From Cladocopium goreaui (lineage: Eukaryota; Sar; Dinophyceae; Suessiales; Symbiodiniaceae), in the NCBI GenBank assembly GCA_947184155.2, contig CAMXCT020001413.1, positions 643,501 to 707,500 of the forward strand: a DNA stretch of 64,000 bases, written 5' to 3'. Each line of letters opens with the position of its first letter. Position 1 is the first letter of the stretch. Shown here piece by piece: positions 43,820-55,250 of this stretch. A program made the position numbers and the translations under genes. Below the pieces are notes generated by a model. That model saw nothing but the letters and a program-made list of their open reading frames with translations, had not been told where the DNA came from and did no database searches.

Positions 43820-45240
43820 AAAGATAATTGCTATACTTTTATCCTTCTTGAATTGATTGGCTTTTTCCGTACGTATGCCCTAATTTCGAATGAATTGGAC
43901 GTTAAGCCGTACGCACCAGCCTCAACTCTGAATTGGTTGGGCTTGCCAGTTCCTCTTCCCGGGCGACGGCAGCGGCTGGGGCTTGTTGATGTTCGTTTGG
44001 AGAAGCAAGCAGTTCAATTATCAACCCAACTAGTAGATACTAGTAGCAGCTTTATATACATATATACTTACATATGCTCATATGCATTTCAAATTGATTT
44101 CAAGCCTAAATATTGTTGTGCTGTTCTGGGTTCATTGCATGGTTTTCCATAGGGCCTGGCACGATTCATGTTTCACAATCAATGTTTTGGGACTTATATA
44201 CTCTATCAGCGGGTGGCAAAAAGTTTGGAGACCGGCATTGAGCGGCCAAGAACGGAATGGTGCTTAGATCAGATCAGAGGCGTTGTTGCTCTTTAGACTT
44301 GCGTTTTCTTGACACAATTCAACGCGAATTCCATGTGCACGTTCTTTTTTGCCCCCAGGTGTCCGACGCAAAGAAATCAGACATCGAAGGCATGGAAGGC
44401 ATGGAAGGCAAGAGATTGGGCTGATCCTGCGAGTTTGCCATCTTGAGTTCTGTCTGTTGAGAGTTGCCATCTTGACTCAGTCTTCAATACTTTAATGAGC
44501 TGCTAAGTTGAGCGGGAGTGCTCTTGAAAGGTCTGTATAGGGATGAACGGAAATGGCTTGTCCTTATCATGGAAGAAAGGGAGAGCATCTGATGAATTTT
44601 GCAGCAAACTCAGCAAACTGCTTAACTTGGCTTTGCTTTGCTTGTTGGGATTGTTGAGCTTTTACTCGAAGAGTTCCTTTAAGGACAGGATCAAAGTGCA
44701 GCTGATGGCTTCATAGCCCTTCGGACTCTCTCACTTACTAATATCCTTTATATAATAGCCTCACAGTTGAACACGAAACCTTTATATACTGTAAAGAAGC
44801 AGCAACTAATTCAGTCCCTGTCGGATGACGTTTAAACATGGCGTGTAGGTGTAGCAGTGGTGCGTTTAACCGCCCTTTGGACAAGCACCCTGCCACCTGG
44901 ATCAGGTTTGAGATTTGCAGTCTGTTCAGTCTGGGGCAGCAAAGAAAAAGCTCAGTTTGCTACAGAGCGTTGGGAAATGTTCCTGCTTTGATCAATTGCT
45001 TGCTTGTTGGCTTAGTTAGCTATGTGTACATATAATTACATATTACGAAAGCCAGCCGGGAAGCTGGCTCGGCTAGTTGTTATTCGCGAACGAAGTGAGA
45101 ATATAGGGGGTCTGGGGGGGAGGTAGTTGCCAAAAGGTGCCAAAAACGTCATAAATAGGATAGGTGGTGTTTGAGGCGAGAAAAAAGTATGGTTTTGCAG
45201 GGTAATGTACCATGGGACCATGTGGCAAAACAGTGACGGT
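43820..45240. other. Unassigned DNA
   Basis: No gene recognised. Minor repeats are GGCATGGAAGGCATGGAAGG (44391-44410) and an ACATATATAC stretch near 44055. Confidence 0.5.
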
Positions 45241-45285
45241 GGGTATCGATTCCCCCTAGGTCCGGTTGTTTTCTAGGTAAATGGG

Positions 45286-46655
45286 TCAAAAGTATGTGGG
45301 TGAAACAGGTATGGGTGAAAAGTCTGAGGGTGCAAAGTCTGTGGGTGAAAAGTCTGTGCAAGACGAGTTTCTGGGTGAAGAGTCTGTGGGTGAAAAGTAT
45401 ATGGGTGAAAAGTATATGGGGGAAAAGTCTGTGGGTGAGAAGTATATTGTTGATCCGTCTGTGGGTGAAAAGTATATGGGTGAAAAGTATGTGCAAGAAG
45501 AGTTTTTGGGTGCAGAGTCTCTGGGTGAAAACTCTGTACAAGAAGAGTTTCTGGGTGAAGAGTCTCTGGGTGAAAAGTCTATGGGGGAAAAGTCTGTGGG
45601 TGAGAAATATATGGTTGATCCGTCTCTGGGTGAAAAGTATATGGGTGAAAAGTATGTGCAAGAAGAGTTTCTGGGTGAAGAGTCTCTGGGTGAAAAGTAT
45701 ATGGGGGAAAAGTCTGTGGGTGAGATGTATATGGTTGATCCGTCTGTGGGTGAAAAGTATATGGGTGAAAACTCTGTGCAAGAAGAGTTTCTGGGTGAAG
45801 AGTCTCTGGGTGAAAACTCTGTGCAAGAAGAGTTTTTGGGTGAAGAGTCTGTGGGTGAAAAGTATATGGGTGAAAAGTATGTGCAAGAAGAGTTTTTGGG
45901 TGAAGAGTCTGTGGGTGAAAAGTATATGGGTGAAAAGTATGTGCAAGAAGGGTTTCTGGGTGAAGAGTTTCTGGGTGAAGAGTCTTTGGGTGAAAACTCT
46001 GTGCAAGAAGAGTTTTTGGGTGAAGAGTCTGTGGGTGAAAAGTATATGGGTGAAAAGTATGTGCAAGAAGGGTTTCTGGGTGAAGAGTTTCTGGGTGAAG
46101 AGTCTTTGGGTGAAAACTCTGTGCAAGAAGAGTTTTTGGGTGAAGAGTCTGTGGGTGAAAAGTATATGGGTGAAAAGTATGTGCAAGAAGGGTTTCTGGG
46201 TGAAGAGTCTCTGGGTGAAAAGTATATGGGTGAAACGTATGTGCAAGAAGAGTTTCTGGGTGAAGAGTCTGTGCGTGAAAAGTATATGGGTGAAACGTAT
46301 GTGCAAGAAGAGTTTCTGGGTGAAGAGTCTGTGCGTGAAAAGTATATGGGTGAAACGTATGTGCAAGAAGAGTTTCTGGGTGAAGAGTCTGTGCGTGAAA
46401 AGTATATGGGTGAAACGTATGTGCAAGAAGAGTTTCTGGGTGAAGAGTCTGTGCGTGAAAAGTATATGGGTGAAACGTATGTGCAAGAAGAGTTTCTGGG
46501 TGAAGAGTCTGTGCGTGAAAAGTATATGGGTGAAACGTATGTGCAAGAAGAGTTTCTGGGTGAAGAGTCTGTGCGTGAAAAGTATATGGGTGAAAAGTAT
46601 GTGCAAGAAGAGTTTCTGGGTGAAGAGTCTCTGGGTGAAGAGTCTCTGGGTGAAA
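45286..46655. repeat. 15-bp satellite with 60-bp higher-order repeat
   Basis: The base unit is GTGGGTGAAAAGTAT. Four variant units form a 60-bp higher-order repeat, of which five consecutive copies (46261-46560) appear identical. Fifteen is divisible by three: plus frames of 494 and 458 codons (GEKYM/GEESV, VKSIW) and minus frames of 504 and 518 codons remain open. The GEKYM frame continues 41 codons past the array, to 46765. I favour a satellite, because codon phase gives no preference for one strand. Confidence 0.95.
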
Positions 46656-46769
46656 AGTACCAACTCTTAAACCTCAAAAAAAACCCAGAAACCAAAAACA
46701 GGTTGAGCCGGATCCAGAAATTTGAACATATTTTGAGAATTCCTGGAGCCATTTGTTTGCAGTAGGTTT

Positions 46770-49700
46770 TTTTGTTTAATGACATTTGATTCGTGTTATT
46801 TAAGTTGATCATAAACCAGTCATGATTTAGACAAATGATCAATTTATATAAATTTCAAACAGGCAGGAAAACTGGGTGCTCACAGGATCACTGCGGGACG
46901 CGAGTCCCAAAAATGATTTTCACACTTTGGCGCCTTGGGCATGGACATGCTTTGGACAGCTTTGGAAGATTTTGAAGGCTTTCAAATTGGCGCTGCATGG
47001 TTCCCGTTAGCCATTTTAAAACCAATTCTCTCGATTTCTATGCTCCGTCGTGGTTTGTAGCCATGATCGGAGTGGAAGTGCCTGATGGCCAACTGAATGG
47101 TTCCTTGGATGAATCAAGCTGCCAATATTCGAAGAATATCTTTAGCTTCACCCAAGAAGGTTGCCCCGTAAAATTGTAAACTTGAGTTTGGCATCAGCAC
47201 ATATCCGCAACAGAAACCCACGACAGCGGCATTGAACCCGCGTAGCACAAGCACCTTGAACAGTGCCTGCACAGCGACACCTTGCATAGTACCTTGGGCA
47301 GACCCTTAGCAAAGTTTCGAATCAAACGCTCAAACGTTTGGAAGTCAGAACCCGCTGCACCGCTTTCAGCTAGTTGGGATAAAGTAACCGCACGTGAGAA
47401 ATCGTGTATAGAACTGCATAGACATGCCATGATATGCCCAACACAACTAAGGCGGTATACATCGGTATACTGTAGTCACTGTAGTAAGCATTGCGCCTTT
47501 GTGTTCAAAGGCGCGGGTTTGTTATTCCAGGTTCTACGGACATCCAGCTCTCCAGCCCTGTGAATGGCGCCTCAGGCAGCGGGAAGAGAGAATTTGTCAC
47601 CCAATCCTCCATGTCATCCATGTCTGCGTCCGCAAAGCAAGTGCAAGCACATGCCATGGCAGAGATTGGAAGTGATTGAAGTGACACCAATGACAAATAA
47701 TGACAATCACTAGATATCACTAGGCCACTATGCTTTTGAATGCTCTTCGTATTGAGATGGGCCTGGGATGTTTGTTCTCCTGCAGGCTATGAGTCTGAAG
47801 CACCTCGTGGTCTATTCGGTCTTTGGTCCTCCCTGCCACTTGGGGTCACAAGGACTCACCGCAAGCAGAGCAACGAAGACTTCAGACTAAAACGACCGCA
47901 GTGATTGCTCGACTTGTCACTCATTTTTGGGCTAGCCACGTTTATAGCTGGGCTGACGGCTGACAAATTACAGTTGCACTACGTATGTTACACTGTGTTA
48001 CACGTTACACTACATTCACCCGTTGCCAGCGCCCAATGCAAGTGTCCGATCCATCGGAAGCTGAGGTTTGGTTGTAGCTCCAGTTGTCCACGGGGCAAGG
48101 CTTGTGCCAAGGAAGTGCAGAACTTGCCGGTACAGCCCGACAGATGTCCTTTCGGACACGGCTCGGTTGGAGCTGCACCATATCCCAACTATGTGCAGCC
48201 CTCGGATTTGGTCATTGCTTTAAACATAGCAAGTCCGCAAGGTGAAGTTTCAGCTCGCTGATACTGGAAACATTTGGTCGTAACCAGTTGTTCGATGAAC
48301 ACCAACGTACCCACCATAGGGATTGGACCCGCAGCCACATATCCAAACATTAAATGAAGTTGGAAAAAAAAACAACTTCCAAGTTACGGATCCACAAATA
48401 GCCTTCAATTACAGTGAACTTATACATTTGGCTCGCATGGTGCGTTTACATCTTGCGCTTTCCCATCCCACTTTACTGTGTATAATATATATATATATAT
48501 CCCGCGTTTTTATCTTACTTATAGTCACGTACAAGTCTCAACTTACACATCTAATTTAGACATCTCAACTGACAACTCTCACTTTGAATAATTATATCAC
48601 TCGCTTTACATTGTTTTTACATGAGGGGATTTGAGTCAGGGATCAGCATGACCAATCAGATTCTGTCAGTCCGGATCAGCGTCAGAGAGGTATCGGGATC
48701 AGCGTCACATGTCATGATCTACTTGGGACGTCTTGGGACGTCTTGGGACGTCTTGGAACAGTCGGGATGATCGGGATGGCTGAGATGGCTTTGGTGGGCT
48801 TGTCAAACTTGTCAGCTGATCCCTTCTGTGGCCGACATCTTCCCCTGCCACCCAGCATCACCCATAAAGATGACAACATTGTTGGAACGCACCTGAACAA
48901 CCCAGCGGACAAACTTTCCCGGAATACTTGTCTGGCTGTGGAAGCTACTTCCAGTTCAAACATTTCAATGTACTTCAATAAGTCCTAGTGAGCCCCATTT
49001 CGTGGAAAGAAGCATTGCAACTTCTACCTGGCAATTTGCGGCGGATTTGCCATGTAATTACAGTACGTTGTTTGCCAAGAAACAGTTACTGTAACAAAAA
49101 TGCGTTTTTTCGGGTGGCAGGTTAACAAGTTTTACAGAGACACATCTTTCACAGTGGAGAAGGTAATCGCTTCCTATGGTTGCTTCAGCGAAGTGGACAC
49201 AGCTATAATTACCGCCTCGGTTTTTCTTGCATAGCGTTGCAACTTGTAACGCAACAAACATGGCGTAACAGGCGTGCAAATCTAAGTTATGCTGTGTTGG
49301 AAACAGATGCTGGAAACTGGAAAGGGACACTGAAAGCTCAAAGCGCTTTGTTGCTTTGGATTTCCACAGTTTTTTGGTGCTTACCATGTTTTTAATTCAT
49401 CTCCTTGACGAGTATTTCGCAGACCACCGCCTTAATTTGCTTCCCTAATGTTCTCCAGCCTGCATTTTGATGAATTACCTGTTTTTTTTTCTGAACAAAA
49501 TATCAGTTTACTTTCCGCGGGCACGTTGGGAGCGGAACCTTGTCCCAAGGGTTACCATAGCATAGTGAAAAAAAGGGGCGTGTATGAGGATGCTTTTGCG
49601 AGCCTTCGTTTTCAAGTCCTTGCAGTTGTCGAGAGCCAAAGTGCTTGTTTAAGTCAAAGCGAAATGTTGGCACGATGATGTACTATCGATCGCACCTCAA

Positions 49701-51240
49701 TATCCAAACAACTACTTGACAGCCCTGTACAATCAGATGAATAAACACACCTGGACTTGCAGGCGGAAAAATAAACCGCTTGAGTAATCAACCTAGTTTC
49801 AGCATGCATGCTGCAGATTGCAGAATCCGAATCTGGAGAACATGTTTTTTTGGTGGCCGGCCGGCGGGTTGTTGAATGGTTCAATACCAACTTCTAAGTG
49901 TCCAACTACATAATCGGTATTATTGCCGTGATTCTGACGCTACTTCCAGACCCATCCGAAAAGACCAAAGTTACCACCCATGTAGTTGGTAGGCGGTGCG
50001 TAGACGGCCGCCTACTTTCGGGCAATTTTTTCTTGTTTCTAGGGTGGGGTGGGGTGGGGCAACAAAGTGCGTACTTTACGCACGCTACGTTGATCATGGG
50101 GTGGCTTGGGGTGGGGCGGGGAAATAACGCCACTTGCGCCGCACACTCCAGGGGCGCTACGTTGATTATGGGGTGGGGTGGGGCAACAATGTCGCTTGCA
50201 TTGCGTACTCCACGGATGCTATGCTGTCACCACTTTTTTGGGGTTGGTGTGACCTAACAGATAAGAAGCATTGATATTAGTATGAGACGTAGGCCAGGTA
50301 ATAAGGTGGACGCAGTTGATGCTACTTCCTCTGGCACTTACTGAAGCTGGTCTGAAAGAAGGAAGAAAAGGTGTGCTGCCAAAGTAAATGTTCCCCAAAT
50401 TTGAAAACATTTCAAACATGATAGAACTTTGGTAATTCAAACAAAAATATTTGAAACAGCTTGTCGAAGGAAGTTTAGAAGTCAAACTTCCGACATATTA
50501 TGGACAGATGCAGCAACAGTGGTGGGAGCAGTAAGAGAAGAGAAAGGGTCAGAAGAGAAAGAGTCAGGACTGGTTGTCCTTGCCAGTCAGACTGGTTTGC
50601 GGTTTCTTTGCACGTCGGGGGCCAGATGCCCCATGGCTCCGCATTGAAAAAGACCAGCAGTTTGTCAGACCAAATTGTTTTGCATTTCAGGTCACCGCAC
50701 CGATTTGAGGTTCATGGAGCTCACGGAGGTCTGGTTTGTCCAGCCGGCTGTGTGCCCAAGATGGACATGCGCAGGGGCGCTCATTTGATGGAGACCCCCC
50801 ATCAGGCACTGGTCAGAGAGCGCCCTGGACCTAACCCAATGAGATTTGGCCAGTTGGCTGACTGTAGCTTTGTGGTTGCCTGTTTGGCTTTGATTTGTGA
50901 TTTAATCGGCAACAAGGGATAGAACTGAAAAATCATGAAGCGTAGGGATGCGTAGGGATTATTTCATGAGTTGGATCGTGAAACCACCCAGTACCCGACC
51001 AGCGTATGGGAGGCAGCTGAACTCGGCGAGCCATTTTTGAAACATATTCAATCCTTATCAATCCTTTACCGCAAAGGATGGGTAGGGCTTGATATTTACA
51101 TCGCATAGACCACTTTAAATTGATCGCTTCCCGTTAAAGTTGATTGAATTCGTGGAACCTTTGGCGCCCCATGTGTGAGCCATTGAATCAGAACTAATCA
51201 GAGAAATGGTCAGAGATACCGGTTTAAGAAGAATCTTTAG
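46770..51240. other. Long stretch without recognised genes
   Basis: No domain was found on either strand. Minor features are a triple TTGGGACGTC decamer (48723-48752), a short TA run (48485-48500), and three GGGGTGGGG-rich units with CGCTACGTTGAT at 50040-50200. Frames at 47905-48261 (Cys-rich CKCPIH, CSSSCPRGKAC) and 50500-50922 are open but not recognisable. Confidence 0.45.
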
Positions 51241-51254
51241 AGCGGGGATGCTGA

Positions 51255-52610
51255 ATGAGGATTATCAACTCCACAAATCAAGATCCAACTTGCAGCTTGG
51301 CACAGCTTTGCCTAGCCTTGCTAAGGATGATTGAATACCAAGAGTTGTATCACCGTGAGAGAGGAAATAGTGAAGCAACCAAGCAGACACGCGTCGATGA
51401 AATCCTCCAAGAAATTTGCGAGACTGGCACCTACAATTTGACTCTTGATGAGCTGGAGCACGGAGCGCGTGTCGCTTGGAGAAATGCTCCCAAATGTGCG
51501 AATCGGAAATTCTGGGAGATGCTGAACGTCATGGATTTCAGACATGTTAAAACCAACCAGGAGATGTTCCAAGCTTGCCTAGAGCTCTGTGAGAAAGCAA
51601 TCATGGATGGAGCAGCCACCACCAATGTGGGCATTTTTAGAGCCCAAACTCCTGGCACCAAAGACGGCCCTCGCATTTGGAATTCTCAGCTCTATCGTTT
51701 TGCGTACCACAAAGCTTCCGGCCTGGGGGACCCAGCCGAGGAGGAATTCACTGAGATAGTGAAAAGCTGGGGCTGGAAGCCATCGGAAGAGACGAATTTC
51801 GACATTCTACCACTTGTTTGTCAAATTGATCCGCTGCAAGCTCCAGAAATGTTTGAAATCCCCAAGCACTACCAGTTCACAGTTGCCATAGAGCACCCTG
51901 AGCCCAGCCACAGTGTTATTTCAGACATGGGGTTGCGCTGGTATGGCGTTCCTATGGTGAGCAACATGGATTTCTCCATTGGCGGATTGCTTTTCACAGC
52001 TGCACCGTTCAATGGGTGGTACTCCGTGACTGAGATCATTCGAAATTACACGGATGAAGGACGGTACAATCTTTGCAAGCCCGTTGCGGAAAAGATGGGT
52101 TATGACACTTTAAGCAATGCTTCCTTGTACAAAGACCAAGTAGTTGTGGACTTGACCAAGGCAATACTCTACAGTTTCAGAAGGCAAGGTACTGCCATCG
52201 TGGACCATCACACGCTGCTTGAGCAGTTCTTCGTGTGGTATAATAAGGAAAAACAGAAACGCGGCTATGTACCAGGAAACTGGAAGTGGATCATTCCACC
52301 CATTGCTGCTCACCTCACTCCAAGCTACTTGCAGCTCAACAAGATGACCGAGTACACCTTGACGCCTGCGCTCTTCTACGCCCCTGGCGGCAGTGTGTAC
52401 TACCAGGAGTACCTGGCAAAGACCAAAAATATCGATGAACCCGAAGATCAAGAGAAACAGCAGGAGTCCGAGTTCAAAACAAAAGATGAAATAGCTCAGA
52501 TTACAGTAATCTATGCAACAACAGCTGGGACGTCAAAGAAGTATGCTCGACACTTGGTAGAGACTCTTTCTGGCATCTTCAAGGTGGCCCTTTTGAATGT
52601 CGATCCTTGA
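51255..52610 (+). CDS. Nitric oxide synthase oxygenase domain, truncated in flavodoxin domain
   Basis: The 451-codon frame covers a whole NOS oxygenase domain: ETGTYNLTLDELEHGARVAW, the heme-ligand Cys81 in WRNAPKCANR, RIWNSQL, DILPLV, GLRWYGVPMVSNMDF, PFNGWYSVTE with the arginine-binding Glu260, RYNLCKPVAEKMG, DHHTLLEQF and NWKWIIPP. NOS makes nitric oxide and citrulline from arginine. After residue 377 a short charged linker replaces the basic calmodulin-binding helix of animal enzymes. QITVIYATTAGTSKKYARHL then begins an FMN-binding flavodoxin domain, but the frame stops 40 residues later. No further reductase was found downstream to 53.7 kb. A missed intron after LLN (a GT lies there) or real truncation are both possible; with no reductase it would need a partner. 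No intron interrupts the oxygenase part. The start is the first Met of the frame. Confidence 0.9.
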   Translation: MRIINSTNQDPTCSLAQLCLALLRMIEYQELYHRERGNSEATKQTRVDEILQEICETGTYNLTLDELEHGARVAWRNAPKCANRKFWEMLNVMDFRHVKTNQEMFQACLELCEKAIMDGAATTNVGIFRAQTPGTKDGPRIWNSQLYRFAYHKASGLGDPAEEEFTEIVKSWGWKPSEETNFDILPLVCQIDPLQAPEMFEIPKHYQFTVAIEHPEPSHSVISDMGLRWYGVPMVSNMDFSIGGLLFTAAPFNGWYSVTEIIRNYTDEGRYNLCKPVAEKMGYDTLSNASLYKDQVVVDLTKAILYSFRRQGTAIVDHHTLLEQFFVWYNKEKQKRGYVPGNWKWIIPPIAAHLTPSYLQLNKMTEYTLTPALFYAPGGSVYYQEYLAKTKNIDEPEDQEKQQESEFKTKDEIAQITVIYATTAGTSKKYARHLVETLSGIFKVALLNVDP

Positions 52611-52734
52611 CCGCACGAGACTGCTGGAGTCCCGGCAGGGCTTTGAGATCAATGTTCGAGGGTGTGAAAGGTAGTACCAGCATTGCTGGCATCACCTTTG
52701 CACTTTTCAAGAAACTCCGAGTTACGGAAAGTGA

Positions 52735-53270
52735 GCAGTAGCATCATTTCACAGCATCGCATTTCACATCTCTCAACTTCACATCTTCTCAACATCGCAC
52801 TCACTTAACCTCGTATCTCTCAATCCACGCCTTCCCGACCTCAAGTTTACTCGACTTACCTCCCTCCGCACATCTTCTCAACCTTGCATCCGGTCAACCT
52901 CACACTCGCTCAACCTCAAATCCCACATTTTCGCAACCTTACATCTCTCACCTTCACATCTTCCCAACCCCACATTTACTCAACCTGAGCTTCACTTACC
53001 TTCACATTTTCTCAGCTTCCCACTAACTCAACCTCGCATCTTCTCAACCTCACGCCCTTCAATCCCAAAATATCCCACATCTTCTCAACCTCACACCTCT
53101 CAACACATCTTCTCAATGTCGCGTCTCAACTTCGCATTTTCTCAGCCTCACACTCACTCAACATCGCATTCACTTGACTGCGCATCTTCTCAGCTCACAC
53201 TACATAACTCAACCCCGCGCCTTCAACCTCACATTCACTTCACCTCACATCTTGGCAAGCAGCAGAAGCT
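52735..53270. repeat. Degenerate CTCAACCTCACATCTTCT repeat
   Basis: Irregular words CTCAACCTCACATC, TTCTCAACCTCGCATC and CTCACTCAAC in a pyrimidine-rich strand. Not coding. Confidence 0.8.
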
Positions 53271-53274
53271 ATTC

Positions 53275-53755
53275 CGATGGGGTTTCTTTGGTGTTTCGCA
53301 AGTTCGTGTCACCAGATCGTAGTGGAATGGCTGCATCAACATGAAATTTGAATGTTAGCATTGGCACGAAACAAAGGTCTTATTCTGACGGCAGGCGATC
53401 TCCGCGTAGCGTCTGAACGTTTTCGGGACGCAAAAGCATTGGAACTGAGGTGTGAAGGGAGAGATTGTGTGTGTTCGTGGTAGCGCCGTGCTGTGGTCTG
53501 AATCAAGGCTACATTTTGTTACAGTAAGCTCCCTTTTGTATATAATTGTGTTTGTGGTGTTTTGCAATGCAGTGTGAGCGGATCGCGGTGGAACTCTTGC
53601 ATCAAGGTGAAGCAATGGTTTTCCCCGAAAGCTCCTGCGAAGGGCTTTTTCCAAAGAACTGCTGCCAAATTCAACTTTTCACTTCATCTACACTGCCAAA
53701 TTTCACAAAGCCTGCTTTTAAGCATGAGGTTTGCGAATAAGGACTCGGTATAGGG
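53275..53755. other. Unassigned DNA
   Basis: No gene recognised. It could hold 5' untranslated sequence of the next gene. Confidence 0.45.
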
Positions 53756-54904
53756 ATGCAAGTTTTTTCAAAGGCTGAATCCAAGTTTGAGAGATTAGAT
53801 GCGCGCGATTTGAACACATATGGTTTTCAGAATTTGATGGATCAGCTTCCAAGCCAGGGCTACATGGAAGATAATTCCAAGCAACGAATGAGGGCTGCAT
53901 GTGAACTTACAGATGCCGAGAAACCTCAACCATGCATCACGGTTGATCAGACAAAATTCCAGTCCGTCTATGACATAGAGTCTATGAGTCCATCAGGTGA
54001 GTACAAACCTCATCTCAGGCTCACGCCTGTTGGGCAACATTGATGTCTCCAAGGCTCAGGTGCTCGATCTGCGCACCACCAATATGATGGCACTTATGTT
54101 CCCACTTCCTGAGATCTCTCGGTTCTCTATGCCTGAACCGTTCAAAGGGAAGCAATTTAGAACGTGGGCCTTGATCCACCGCACTCCAGCAGAAGGTGCT
54201 CAAAACATTTTGCTGGAAGGATTCGTTCGCCCGGCAAACTGGTCTTACAATCCAGATTATCGCAGGTGTGACATCCCCACATTTGGAGGATACTACCTTG
54301 GCCTTGAAATTGGACGTGAAGACAGTTTCCCTGAGTGGGCTGCACGTGACTTAATGGATCGAGCCCAGAAACGGGGCAAAGGACAACAAAAGGTGCTCAT
54401 TTGAGCCTTGATCACATCAGCTTCAAAGCTGGGGGTAATGAAACGGCTCAGCTGAACATCCCACATTGTGGCATCGTCACAACATCAGAGAAGTACATGG
54501 TTGCTCTACTTAATGGATCGAGTCCAGCTTCAAAGCTGGGGGTAATGAAACGGCTCAGCTGAACATCCCACATTGTGGCATCGTCCCAACGTCAGAGAAG
54601 TACACGATTGCTCGACTTAATGGATCGAGCCAAGAAACGGGGCAAAGGACAACAAAAGGTGCTCATTGGAGCCTTATATTGTGGAGCTGATAATCACATC
54701 AGCTTCAAAGCTGGGGGGAATGAAACGGCTCAGCTGAACATCCCACATTGTGGCATCGTCACAACATCAGAGAAATACAGGATTGCTCATAGCAAACATG
54801 TGGGACTCTGCTTCTTTGCATTAAAGTGGCATAAGATGATGTCACTTACCGGGGAAGACGACACCGCTCACCCTTGCCAGCAGAGACACTGCCGGGCACT
54901 ATAG
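53756..54904 (+). pseudogene. Unknown gene with ART-like signature and internal duplications
   Basis: The first frame (53756-53996) joins the second (from 54019) if 22 bases bounded by GTGAGT and CAG are removed, giving SPSGSRLLGNIDVSKAQ. The protein continues WALIHRTPAEGAQNILLEGF, IPTFGGYYLGLEI, EWAARDLMDRAQKRGKGQQK and stops at 54402. A second set at 54629-54904 (DRAKKRGKGQQKVLIGALYC, KAGGNETAQLNIPHCGIVTT, SEKYRIAHSKHVGLCFFALK) supplies the missing C-terminus. The H-T...IL-x-x-G-F...G-Y-Y-L-G spacing is reminiscent of ADP-ribosyltransferase folds; this is only a suggestion. The stop at 54402 arises where GTGCTCATTTGAGCC replaces GTGCTCATTGGAGCC plus about 20 bases, so this copy is probably broken. 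Confidence 0.5.
54419..54785 (+). repeat. Three partial copies of a coding segment
   Basis: AGCTTCAAAGCTGGGGG, ATGAAACGGCTCAGCTGAAC and CCCACATTGTGGCATCGTC occur three times (from about 54419, 54529 and 54702). They are partial duplications of the C-terminal exon of the unknown gene; the third is the intact one. Confidence 0.85.
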
Positions 54905-54909
54905 ATGAC

Positions 54910-55245
54910 ACCACACCTGCTCATCCCTAAGGCGACTAAGGTGATGACCACTCCAATTGTCAGACCGGAAACCGGCTGATCCATTTCTAGGGAAACCTGG
55001 ACAGATATAACAGCAAAAGAGACTGCTCGGCTGTCGCAATCTGATTCTTCTCTGTCTTTCATTGGTTTGTTCTTTTCTTTCTGTTCCTTTTTACTTACTT
55101 GACAATGCAAGATGATTATTCAATTGCACACTTGACTGCGGATATCTGTTGTGCACCCTTGATCTTGATGTGACTTCATTTTGGCATTGATTCATGTTTG
55201 CAGCCTTACCAGTTTTGTGATCTAGTCCCTCGCTGTTCGTGCCTA
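54910..55245. other. Spacer, possible diverged element leader
   Basis: No gene. It contains CTGTCGCAATCTGATTC, similar to GTTGTCGCAATCTGAAATT inside M1 copies 4 and 9, and precedes the second GIY-YIG element. It might be a remnant of that element's leader, but the M1 core is not present. Confidence 0.3.
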
Positions 55246-55250
55246 CAAAC

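Noticed and set aside
47905-48261. Cys-containing frame CKCPIH...CSSSCPRGKAC as a zinc-finger gene
   Set aside because: Cysteine spacing does not match a known finger and the frame overlaps an equally long minus-strand frame; no supporting start or homologous copy in the window.
49900-50260. G-rich GGGGTGGGG units as telomeric or regulatory G-quadruplex
   Set aside because: Only three short irregular units and no telomere-type repeat; noted as composition only.
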